A stretch of 7,588 nucleotides of DNA from Actinomycetota bacterium (GTDB taxonomy: Bacteria; Actinomycetota; Acidimicrobiia; Spongiisociales; ZC4RG35). The DNA is taken from the NCBI GenBank assembly GCA_027296205.1, contig JAPUJM010000084.1:1-7588 (forward strand). Direction: 5' to 3'. The first letter of the stretch is position 1; every line of letters begins with the position of its first letter. The notes under the pieces are model-generated. The model did not search any database. It was not told the origin of the DNA and was given only the letters and a program-made list of their open reading frames with translations. Below are positions 1 through 6,509 of the stretch, one piece after another. Both the position numbers and the translations under genes were made by a program.

Positions 1-561
1 CACATCCACGTTCTCGAATACGACGAGACCAGTGGTGTCGCACGCCGCGAGTACGACGCGGCCAATCGACGTGCCGGTCGCATCTGGAACATCGTCTCCA
101 TCCAGAGTCAGCTTCCCGAAGTGATGCGGGACTCCATGAGGCTTTACCAGTCGATCATGTATGGCCCATCGCCACTATCGCGGGCGCAGCGGGAGATGAT
201 CGCCGTCGTTACGTCACGATCCAACGAATGCCACTACTGAATAGCCGCTCATCTGCACGACCTCCGGGATGAGGTCGACGACCAGCAGACGGTGGATCGG
301 TTCGTTGTCGATTGGCGAACGGCCGGTTTGGACGAGACCACCAAAGCCCTCCTCGAATACACCGAGAAGCTGACCGATGAACCGGCATCGGTCGGCGCGA
401 AAGACATCGCCACGCTGCGGCGGATCGGCTTCGACGACGCAGCCATCTCCAGCTGTGTCCAGGTGGTCGCCTACTTCAACTACATCAACCGGATCGCCGA
501 GGGCCTCGGTGCACCTGTCGAGGACTGGCTGGCCGACGATGGGCGGTCGCGGTCGGTCTAG
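1..561 (+). CDS. AhpD-like peroxidase-related selenoprotein (CMD family), 5' partial, with in-frame TGA read as selenocysteine
   Basis: The frame runs open from base 1 to TAG at 559-561, except for one TGA at 238-240. Both sides read as one carboxymuconolactone decarboxylase/AhpD-type, peroxidase-related enzyme: upstream RIWNIVSIQS and MYGPSPLSRAQREMIAVV, downstream IAAHLHDLRDEV, DWRTAGLD, LLEYTEKLT and VVAYFNYINRIAEGLG. The catalytic motif is E65-x11-C77-H-Y-U80-x3-H84. This is the same spacing as M. tuberculosis AhpD Glu118, Cys130, Cys133 and His137, so the TGA replaces the reactive second cysteine. Such proteins are thiol-dependent peroxidases or redox proteins, usually cytosolic; a selenol would raise reactivity. 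The family is normally about 190 residues and 186 are visible here, so only a few N-terminal residues are missing. A SECIS-like hairpin follows the TGA. Alternatives are a TGC-to-TGA nonsense mutation or a sequencing error. The family call is firm; the selenocysteine reading is strong inference. Confidence 0.85.
238..240 (+). other. Selenocysteine codon (UGA) in the CxxU redox motif
   Basis: TGA is codon 80 of the frame starting at base 1, directly after TGC CAC TAC. It is followed by ATA GCC GCT CAT, giving C-H-Y-U-I-A-A-H. Family members with cysteine have C-x-Y-C-x-x-A-H here. Sequence conservation continues without a break for more than 100 codons after the TGA, so it does not behave as a stop. 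Recoding would need SelA, SelB, SelC and SelD elsewhere in the genome, and none is visible in this window. Confidence 0.8.
258..277 (+). promoter_or_regulatory. Bacterial SECIS-like hairpin downstream of the UGA
   Basis: A perfect 7-bp stem is formed by CGACCTC (258-264) and GAGGTCG (271-277), closing a 6-base loop CGGGAT (265-270). The loop starts 24 bases after the TGA and has G at its second position. Published bacterial SECIS rules ask for a loop 16-37 bases downstream, 3-14 bases long, with G among its first two bases, and this hairpin meets all three. CTGC (253-256) and GCAG (285-288) could extend the stem across an internal loop. It lies within the coding sequence, as usual for bacteria, and would recruit SelB with charged tRNA-Sec. 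Confidence 0.7.
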
Positions 562-570
562 CCTCGGCCC

Positions 571-2043
571 ATGGCGAAAAGCAAGAGCAAGAAGAAGAAG
601 AAAAAGGCCAAGCTGTCTGAGATCAAGGAGAAGAGGGCTTCCCGCCAGTCCACAGGCATCTTCGGCGGTGAGACGGTGGTCTACACAGCGACCGCAGCTA
701 CCCAGGTCTTCGAAGTCAATGACAAGAAGGCTTCTTTCTTCTACGTCGCCTACACCAAGGATGACGCCGAGCCGGCAACACGCCCGATTCTGTTTTGCTT
801 CAACGGTGGGCCGGGTTCATCGACCGTCTGGCTCCATCTCGGCATCTTTGGACCGAAGCGCATGGAATTCGACGAAGACGGCTTCAAGACGGGCATGCAG
901 GGAAAGCTCGTCGAGAATGAGCACTCGATCCTCGATGTGGCCGATGTCGTGTGTGTCGACGCGGTGGGAACGGGCTTCAGCACCACGGCCAACAAGGAAG
1001 ACGAGAAGGAGTTCCACCACTACAAGCACGACGTCGAGGCCTTCAGTTTCTTCATTGTCCACTATCTCAATCGGAACGGCCGCTGGGCTTCGCCGAAGTA
1101 TCTTGCCGGGGAGAGTTACGGGACGTTGCGAGGCGCCGCCATCGCCCACGAGTTGTTCAGCACCCACGGTGTCGAGTTCAACGGCATCGTTTTGATCTCG
1201 TCGATTCTCAACTATCAAACCGTTGGTCTCGACCGCAAGAGCCTGATGTTCCACCCGGGCAACGATCTTCCCTACGCGTTGTACCTGCCCTCCTATGCGG
1301 CCACCGCCTGGTACCACGGGAAACTGTCCGACGAGCATCAGGCAAAGCCAATTGGTGAGTTCGTCGCGGAGGTGGAGGATTTCGCTCTTGGCGATTACTG
1401 GTCGACCCTCGCCAGAGGGGACCAATTGGATGACGACACCCGGGAGTCGGTGGCGTCCAGGCTCAGCGAGTACACGGGCCTGGGGGCGGAGTACATCGAT
1501 CGTTACGACCTGCGCATACACATTCTGCGATTCTGCAAGGAGCTGCTCAGAGACCAACGTCGAACGGTGGGACGGATCGACTCACGTTACGTGGGCATTG
1601 ACCGGGTCCGTGATGGGAATGTCATCGAGGCCGATCCGAGTCTCGATGCCACCGGGGCCGTGGCCACCTCCGCTTTGAACCACTATCTGAGGGACGAGAT
1701 TGGATTCGACTCCAAGGAGATCTACAAGATCATGTCGATGAAGGTCAACGAGCGCTGGGAATACGAGGACTTCAAGAACCAGTATGTAGACACCTCAGAG
1801 AACATGCGGGAAGTGCTTTCCCGATCGACCGGGACCCGGGTATTCGTCGCCAACGGGTATTTCGACCTGGCGACACCGCACTTCGCCACCGAGTACACCT
1901 TCTCCCACATGGGTCTTGACCCGGAAGTCAGGAAGAACGTTCGAATGGAGTACTACGAGGCTGGGCACATGATGTACTTGCATCAGCCTTCGCTGGAGGC
2001 TCTGGCCGGTCATCTGAGGGAGTTCGTGAACGACACGACATGA
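571..2043 (+). CDS. S10 family serine carboxypeptidase-like protein, no signal peptide
   Basis: This 490-residue alpha/beta-hydrolase is of the S10 (serine carboxypeptidase) type. Visible motifs in order are GGPGSS (79-84, oxyanion/substrate loop), D130-A-V-G-T-G-F-S137, the nucleophile elbow GESYG with Ser182, NGYFD with Asp432, and AGHM with His466. Ser182, Asp432 and His466 are the expected catalytic triad, so it probably removes C-terminal residues from peptides. Unlike secreted S10 enzymes it has no hydrophobic leader; instead the first 22 residues are mostly lysine (six in a row at residues 7-12), suggesting a cytosolic or nucleic-acid/membrane-surface-associated protein. It starts 9 bases after the selenoprotein stop, in the same frame, with no clear Shine-Dalgarno, so reinitiation by coupling is likely. 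Its stop overlaps the next gene (ATGA, 2040-2043). Its exact substrate cannot be told from sequence. Confidence 0.88.
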   Translation: MAKSKSKKKKKKAKLSEIKEKRASRQSTGIFGGETVVYTATAATQVFEVNDKKASFFYVAYTKDDAEPATRPILFCFNGGPGSSTVWLHLGIFGPKRMEFDEDGFKTGMQGKLVENEHSILDVADVVCVDAVGTGFSTTANKEDEKEFHHYKHDVEAFSFFIVHYLNRNGRWASPKYLAGESYGTLRGAAIAHELFSTHGVEFNGIVLISSILNYQTVGLDRKSLMFHPGNDLPYALYLPSYAATAWYHGKLSDEHQAKPIGEFVAEVEDFALGDYWSTLARGDQLDDDTRESVASRLSEYTGLGAEYIDRYDLRIHILRFCKELLRDQRRTVGRIDSRYVGIDRVRDGNVIEADPSLDATGAVATSALNHYLRDEIGFDSKEIYKIMSMKVNERWEYEDFKNQYVDTSENMREVLSRSTGTRVFVANGYFDLATPHFATEYTFSHMGLDPEVRKNVRMEYYEAGHMMYLHQPSLEALAGHLREFVNDTT

Positions 2044-2729
2044 GACGGATCGGGATCCTCGGAGGGATGAGCTGGCAATCGACGATCAGCTATTACCGCT
2101 ATCTCAACGAAGAGGTCAATGCCCGGCTCGGTGGTGACCACTCCGCCGACCTGCTCATCTGGTCCGGTGACTTCGCTCCCATCGCTAAATGCACCGCGGA
2201 ACGGGACTGGGACACTCTCGCCCGAATCCTGGTGGCCGCCGGCAAGGAGCTGACAGGTCAGGGTGTGGAAGTGCTGCTGATCGCGGCAAATACTGCCCAT
2301 GTGGTGGCCGACATCGTCGAGGCCTACGCGGGCGTTTCCGTTGTCAATATGATCGACGCCACCGCTCATCGTCTCCAGCAGTCGGGGATCGGTACCGCCG
2401 GGCTCATTGGGACGGCGGCCGTCATGGAGGAGGACTTCTATCGGGACCGTATGGCCGATAACGGTATCGAGTGCATTGTCCCTTCACAGGAGGCTCGGAC
2501 GGAGGTCGATCGGATCGTCTTCGAAGAACTCGTCCGGGGTGTGGTCGACGACGGTTCTCATCGAACCCTGATCGACACCATCGACATTCTGGCGGACCAG
2601 GGTGCCGAGGCGACCATTCTCGGCTGCACCGAGTTGTCGATGATCCTGGATGAGGACGACGGGGTCATTCCCGGTTTTGACACGACCCGAATCCACGCGG
2701 TGGCCGCGGTGGAGGCTGCGCTGGCCTGA
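2040..2729 (+). CDS. Aspartate/glutamate racemase family protein with first catalytic residue replaced
   Basis: This 229-residue protein has the Asp/Glu racemase fold markers: N-terminal GILGGMSWQST (5-15) followed by YYRYLN, the first catalytic loop AANTAH (82-87), and the second catalytic loop LGCTELSMIL with Cys196. Family racemases use two acid/base residues, usually Cys before NT and Cys before TE; E. coli YgeA uses Thr and Cys. Here the first position is Ala83, so only Cys196 remains. It may be a one-sided catalyst, a racemase using another residue, or an enzyme of related chemistry. Expected location is the cytosol. Start ATG overlaps the peptidase stop by four bases, implying translational coupling, and an operon function linked to peptide or D-amino acid turnover is possible. 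The nearest purine-rich box (2016-2022) lies 17 bases upstream, too far for a normal ribosome binding site. Confidence 0.87.
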   Translation: MRRIGILGGMSWQSTISYYRYLNEEVNARLGGDHSADLLIWSGDFAPIAKCTAERDWDTLARILVAAGKELTGQGVEVLLIAANTAHVVADIVEAYAGVSVVNMIDATAHRLQQSGIGTAGLIGTAAVMEEDFYRDRMADNGIECIVPSQEARTEVDRIVFEELVRGVVDDGSHRTLIDTIDILADQGAEATILGCTELSMILDEDDGVIPGFDTTRIHAVAAVEAALA

Positions 2730-2830
2730 GCAGCTTCCATCCGGACGTTTTTTGCACCGAGCGACGGGTATTGCGATGTGCCTTGCCGGGGGCGGCCGAC
2801 CCTAAGCGCTCGGGGTGTCCCCATGACCAA

Positions 2831-2847
2831 CCCTGAGACTGTCAGGG
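2831..2847. repeat. Inverted repeat CCCTGA-N5-TCAGGG
   Basis: Six-base perfect arms (2831-2836 and 2842-2847) flank the five-base spacer GACTG. It lies about 80 bases before the ATPase start. The spacing fits either a short RNA hairpin or a dimeric repressor site, and nothing in the window identifies a regulator. Confidence 0.35.
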
Positions 2848-2914
2848 TCGCGGTGGGGGCATCCCCAATAGATGACGCCGCCGGCCTTCCTTACGTTGAC
2901 GCTGTCAGCTATTT

Positions 2915-2920
2915 GGAGGA
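2915..2920 (+). promoter_or_regulatory. Strong ribosome binding site fixing the ABC ATPase start
   Basis: GGAGGA lies seven bases before ATG 2928-2930. This is an ideal Shine-Dalgarno distance and the best such site in the window. It decides the start at 2928 rather than in-frame ATGs at 2778 or 2823. It also agrees with the homologous protein beginning, which immediately enters the ABC fold (ARSVTKTYRSG). Confidence 0.75.
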
Positions 2921-2927
2921 GCAAGTC

Positions 2928-3638
2928 ATGCCGATTCTCTCGGCGCGCAGTGTCACCAAGACCTATCGATCGGGAATGCTGGAGGTTCAAGCCCTCCGCG
3001 GTGTCGATCTCGACGTGGAGGTCGGGGAGTTCGTCATCGTGATGGGCCCATCAGGCAACGGGAAGACCACGCTGCTCAACTGCCTGAGCGGTCTCGATGA
3101 GATCGATGAGGGGAAAGTCGAGATCGAGGGCCTGCCGATTCACGAGCTCACTGACCGTAAGAGAACGGCACACCGGGCTCGGTCGATGGGCTTTGTCTTT
3201 CAGGGCTACAACCTCATACCCGTTCTTTCGGCAGTTGAGAATGTCGAACTTCCCCTTCTCGTGAACGACGTCAGTCCTCGAACAGCCAGGGTGAAGGCCG
3301 CGGAGATGCTCGATCGCGTCGGATTGGGTGAAAGGGTCGATCATCGCCCGAACGAGCTTTCCGGTGGGGAGCAAACACGTGTCACCATCGCTCGGGCGCT
3401 GGTGGCCGAACCTGCAATCGTGTGGGCGGACGAGCCCACCGGGAACCTCGATTCCGAGACGGCGGCGTCGGTCCTGGATCTGCTCAGGGAGGTCAATACC
3501 CGGGGTCAGACGATCGTGATGGTTACCCACGAGGGCGACATCACAGACATGGCCGACAGGCTTGTTCTGATCAGAGATGGTCAAGTCGAGTTTGATGGAG
3601 AACCGGCCCGCGCCCCACGCCGGCTCGAGGCCGTCTGA
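2928..3638 (+). CDS. ABC transporter ATP-binding protein, MacB/LolD type
   Basis: This 236-residue ATPase powers the permease that follows. All ABC motifs are present: Walker A GPSGNGKTT (40-48), Q-loop Gln92 in VFQGYNLIPVLSAVENVELP, signature LSGGEQ (144-149), Walker B IVWADE (164-169) followed by PTGNLD, and switch His201 in VTHEGD. The QGYNLIP...NVELPL stretch is typical of the MacB/LolD/FtsE exporter subfamily, which couples to FtsX-domain permeases by a mechanical stroke rather than a classic channel. Walker A has Asn where Ser is usual (GNGKTT), a tolerated variant. Length is normal for a stand-alone subunit. Its stop overlaps the permease start by one base (TGATG at 3636-3640), so the two are made together. 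It acts as a dimer on the inner face of the membrane. A longer form from 2823 or 2778 is possible but unlikely. Confidence 0.92.
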   Translation: MPILSARSVTKTYRSGMLEVQALRGVDLDVEVGEFVIVMGPSGNGKTTLLNCLSGLDEIDEGKVEIEGLPIHELTDRKRTAHRARSMGFVFQGYNLIPVLSAVENVELPLLVNDVSPRTARVKAAEMLDRVGLGERVDHRPNELSGGEQTRVTIARALVAEPAIVWADEPTGNLDSETAASVLDLLREVNTRGQTIVMVTHEGDITDMADRLVLIRDGQVEFDGEPARAPRRLEAV

Positions 3639-6472
3639 TGTCCACGGTGGCACTAGTAATCGCAATCGTTTTCATCCTTCCCGCTCTTTGGGTCGCTCGC
3701 AAGGCGACGATTCGTCGTCTTGCTTGGAGAAACCTCGCCAGCAGACCGGCGGAGGCCCTACTGGTGACTGCGGGCACCATGCTCGGCACGGCAATAATCG
3801 TTGCCTCCTTTGTGGTTGGAGACACCATCGAAGACGGGGTGGGGGGCATTGTGGACACGTCGCTCGGCCCCATTGACGAGTCGTTGACGATCGAAGATCC
3901 TTTCGAGCTCGAAGCCTTGGAGGCCGCGATAGCGTCCGCCGAGTTGACCTCCACCGATGGAGTCATTTCCGTCTTGTCTCTGTCTACCGCAGTCACCACC
4001 GTCGGCGCCGCTTCGGTTGGTGAGCCCCGCGTGTGGATCGCCGAGATCGATTTCGACGAGGCACGCGCATTCGGTGGCGACATGGCCACCAGCGGATTCG
4101 AGACTGCCGGACCCACCCCAAGAGCGGGAGAAGCGGTTGTGATCTCGCGTGTTGCCAACCAATTGGGTATCGCGGCTGGAGACCGGATTCAGGTCCATGT
4201 TTACGGGGCGACCAGCACGTTCACGGTGCGCCAGATAATCGAACGCTACAGCGCCGCAGGGTGGAACTCTGTCTACGTGGCACCGGGCACCATCGAAGGC
4301 TTTGTCGCCAATGCTGAAGAGGGCGGGCAACCACCCCGGGCGGAGGTCCTGGTTTCGAACACAGGCGATTTCGAATCCGGAGCCGTGTTTAGTGAGGAGG
4401 TTGTCGAGCAGTTGGAGGTGGCCATCTCATCGTTCGACGGTGTCGAGATCGATCTCGTCAAGGAGGACGCCTTGGAAGATGCGGTGGCGGAAGGTGCTGA
4501 GTTCACCTCCTTGTTCAATGGAATCGGCAGCTTCGCCGTGATCGCCGGCGTCCTGCTGATTGTCAACCTGTTCGTGATGCTTGCAGAGGAGAGGAAGACA
4601 CCGCTTGGTGTGATGCGTGCCATCGGATTCTCCCGTTCTCAGGTGACCAAGGTGTTCGCCATCGAGGGCGCCATCTACTCGCTGACGGCTTCGGTCGCCG
4701 GGGTGGCGGCCGGGGTAGGGGTGGGCTGGATCCTGGTTCAAGTACTGAAGCGGATCTTCTTGGAAGAGAACGACCTGTTGACGATCGGGTTCTCGCTCCA
4801 GGCTGAGAGCTTGATGCTCGCCGCAGCGATCGGACTGGGGATCACCATGGTGACCATCTGGATCACTGCGCTTCGAATCTCGCAATTCAACGTGATCGCC
4901 GCCATCAGAGACCTTCCGCAGCCTCCTACCCGCAAGGGCAAGGTCAGAACGGCAGTGCTCTCGGTGATCGGGATGTTGGTGGGAGCCGGGGTGGCGTTCC
5001 TGGGCGTCTCCTCGGAAATTCCGACCGCGGCAGTGGCCGGTGTGCCGATCGTTGCGTTCTCGATGATCCCGCTCCTTCGCGGCCTCGCTGGAGAGAAGGT
5101 CGCCGGAGTGTTGGCTGGTGCTGTCTCTATTGCGTGGGGCGTGCTTGTCTTCACACTCCTTCCCGGAGTGATGGAGGGGTCCGACATCGACGCCTTCGTG
5201 GTTCAGGGTGTCGTGATGGTGGCTGGCGCCGTGATCATCTCGGCGTCGGCCACATCGCTCTGGTCGCGAGCCGTGAACGGGCTGTCCCGTGCCGGTGCCG
5301 GTCTGTCCACGAGGTTGGGTCTGGTCTATCCGCTGGCGAGAAGGGGCCGTACCGCCCTGCTGCTTGGAATGTTCTCTCTGGTGATCTTCACAATCACCTT
5401 CCTTGCGGTCTTCTCGGGGATCCTCGGCCAGCAGACGCGGGGTCTGGCTGATGAGAGTCGTGCCGGATACGACATCATCGCGACATCGGCAGGCTTCAAC
5501 CCGGTGAGTGAGGACCAGATTGGCTCTGTTGACGGTGTCCAGGCAGTCGCTCCGCTGGTGCGCTCGTGGGCCGAGTTCCAGCCAATTGGAGTGGAAGAGC
5601 CCGAGGTCTGGAGGGTGACTGGTTTCGACGATCGCCTTCTCCAATTCGGCATTCCTGTTCTGGGGGATCGTCTTCCCGAGTACTCGACCGACCGTGACGT
5701 GTTCGAGGCTGTGTTGGCCGAGCCGGGGCTCATCGTCATCGATGACTTCTTTCTGGACACTGGTTCGGGGCCGGGATTCGAGAAATACTCACCGGGCGAC
5801 GAAATCGAGATCTTTACCGACGACGGTTCTGAAGTCCTCATGGTGGCCGGTGTGCTGGCCAGTGACTGGGTGTTCGCAGGGTCGTACGCGAGTGTCGAAT
5901 TCGTGAATACCCAGCTCGATCCCACTCCCGGACACTTCTATGTCGCTGTCGAAGAAGGCGTAGACGCCCAGTTGCTGTCAGGTCGTCTCAATGCAGAATT
6001 GATCCAATATGGGATGGAAGCTGAGACCTTTGAGTCTGGGGTTGCAGAGGAAGTGGCTGAGACGGTGGCAATCCTGCGTCTCTTCCAGGGGTTCCTCTCT
6101 TTGGGTCTGCTGATTGGCGTCGCCGGGTTATCCGTTGTGCTCATCCGAGCGGTCCGTGAGCGTCGTCGCGCCATTGGTGTCCTCAGAGCACTGGGGACAT
6201 CAGCCAAGGTAGTGAAGCGCTCTTTCCTCACCGAGTCGGCGTTTGTGGCCGTGCAGGGTGTCCTGATCGGAGCCGGGCTTGGTTTGGTGTCCGCGTATCA
6301 GGTGATAGTCAATTCGAGCACTTTCGGAGAAGCGAACCTCGATTTTGTGTGGCCATGGGCGGGTCTCGCCATCGCAGTGATTGTGCCAACCCTGGCCGCG
6401 TTGCTGGCGGCAGCGATACCAGCCAAACGCGCCTCGATGATCAACCCCGCTGTGGCCCTACGAACCGAGTAA
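3638..6472 (+). CDS. FtsX-domain (MacB-like) ABC transporter permease with duplicated domains
   Basis: This 944-residue membrane protein has two FtsX-type halves. I count about 13 membrane segments: 4-20, 38-60, 297-317, 341-366, 392-412, 437-456, 464-480, 488-509, 519-540, 572-596, 816-837, 864-888 and 905-928. Large external domains lie at about 61-296 and 597-815. Each half has the cytosolic coupling motif that contacts the ATPase: EERKTPLGVMRAIG (317-330) and RERRRAIGVLRALG (840-853). Each also has a terminal signature, AAIRDL (421-426) and NPAVALR (936-942). Charge distribution places both coupling motifs inside and the N-terminus outside, making segment 1 an extra reversed anchor before RRLAWRNL. 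The family exports or extracts lipids, lipoproteins, peptides or drugs; cargo here is unknown. The start is set by the TGATG overlap, with GAGG (3627-3630) seven bases upstream as a modest ribosome binding site. Confidence 0.92.
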   Translation: MSTVALVIAIVFILPALWVARKATIRRLAWRNLASRPAEALLVTAGTMLGTAIIVASFVVGDTIEDGVGGIVDTSLGPIDESLTIEDPFELEALEAAIASAELTSTDGVISVLSLSTAVTTVGAASVGEPRVWIAEIDFDEARAFGGDMATSGFETAGPTPRAGEAVVISRVANQLGIAAGDRIQVHVYGATSTFTVRQIIERYSAAGWNSVYVAPGTIEGFVANAEEGGQPPRAEVLVSNTGDFESGAVFSEEVVEQLEVAISSFDGVEIDLVKEDALEDAVAEGAEFTSLFNGIGSFAVIAGVLLIVNLFVMLAEERKTPLGVMRAIGFSRSQVTKVFAIEGAIYSLTASVAGVAAGVGVGWILVQVLKRIFLEENDLLTIGFSLQAESLMLAAAIGLGITMVTIWITALRISQFNVIAAIRDLPQPPTRKGKVRTAVLSVIGMLVGAGVAFLGVSSEIPTAAVAGVPIVAFSMIPLLRGLAGEKVAGVLAGAVSIAWGVLVFTLLPGVMEGSDIDAFVVQGVVMVAGAVIISASATSLWSRAVNGLSRAGAGLSTRLGLVYPLARRGRTALLLGMFSLVIFTITFLAVFSGILGQQTRGLADESRAGYDIIATSAGFNPVSEDQIGSVDGVQAVAPLVRSWAEFQPIGVEEPEVWRVTGFDDRLLQFGIPVLGDRLPEYSTDRDVFEAVLAEPGLIVIDDFFLDTGSGPGFEKYSPGDEIEIFTDDGSEVLMVAGVLASDWVFAGSYASVEFVNTQLDPTPGHFYVAVEEGVDAQLLSGRLNAELIQYGMEAETFESGVAEEVAETVAILRLFQGFLSLGLLIGVAGLSVVLIRAVRERRRAIGVLRALGTSAKVVKRSFLTESAFVAVQGVLIGAGLGLVSAYQVIVNSSTFGEANLDFVWPWAGLAIAVIVPTLAALLAAAIPAKRASMINPAVALRTE

Positions 6473-6482
6473 TCAACCGCTG

Positions 6483-6507
6483 GGAGCGTCGGCCTGTTCG
6501 GCGCTCC
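6483..6507. terminator. Probable bidirectional terminator hairpin between convergent genes
   Basis: The arms 6483-6492 and 6498-6507 form ten consecutive base pairs (eight Watson-Crick, two G-T) around the loop CCTGT. The hairpin lies in the 37-base gap between the permease stop (6472) and the stop of the convergent small gene (6510-6512). T-tails on either side are poor, as often seen in high-GC actinobacteria, so termination efficiency is uncertain. Confidence 0.65.
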
Positions 6508-6509
6508 TC

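Larger units (their letters stand above)
2730..2927 (+). promoter_or_regulatory. Intergenic leader of the ABC transporter operon with small inverted repeats
   Basis: This 198-base gap is the longest in the window and separates the racemase from the transporter genes, so the transporter promoter probably lies here. I found no convincing -35/-10 pair. A T6 run follows the racemase stop at about 2750 but lacks a good adjoining stem. Compact inverted repeats follow: GGGG-TGT-CCCC (2812-2822), CCCTGA-N5-TCAGGG (2831-2847), TGGGG-GCAT-CCCCA (2854-2867) and TGAC-GCT-GTCA (2897-2907). They may be operator or leader RNA elements. The downstream frame also stays open back to 2778, so part of this stretch could be coding if an upstream start is used. 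Confidence 0.4.

Noticed and set aside
238..240. Ordinary nonsense mutation making the first gene a pseudogene
   Set aside because: The TGA falls precisely on the redox cysteine, the rest of the frame is intact and a SECIS-like hairpin follows. A random mutation would rarely give all three. It cannot be excluded without the host's Sec machinery.
292..561. Separate 89-residue gene starting at ATG 292
   Set aside because: It lacks the catalytic half of the CMD domain and is in the same frame as the upstream part. It is the C-terminal half of the selenoprotein after the recoded TGA.
817..1557. Open minus-strand frame of 246 codons opposite the S10 peptidase
   Set aside because: It lies wholly antisense to a gene with an intact catalytic triad and shows no family motif.
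2730..2756. Intrinsic terminator after the racemase (T6 run near 2750)
   Set aside because: Only a weak five-base stem (GCTGC/GCAGC) is available and it sits well before the T run, partly inside the coding end.
2778..2927. N-terminal extension of the ABC ATPase from ATG 2778 or 2823
   Set aside because: The extension has no ABC-family character, while GGAGGA lies at ideal distance before ATG 2928, where the family fold begins.
4427..5644. Long open minus-strand frame of 405 codons opposite the permease
   Set aside because: It is antisense to a fully motif-bearing permease, very rich in His, Arg, Asp and Gly as expected for a mirror frame of GC-rich coding DNA, and has no recognisable domain.
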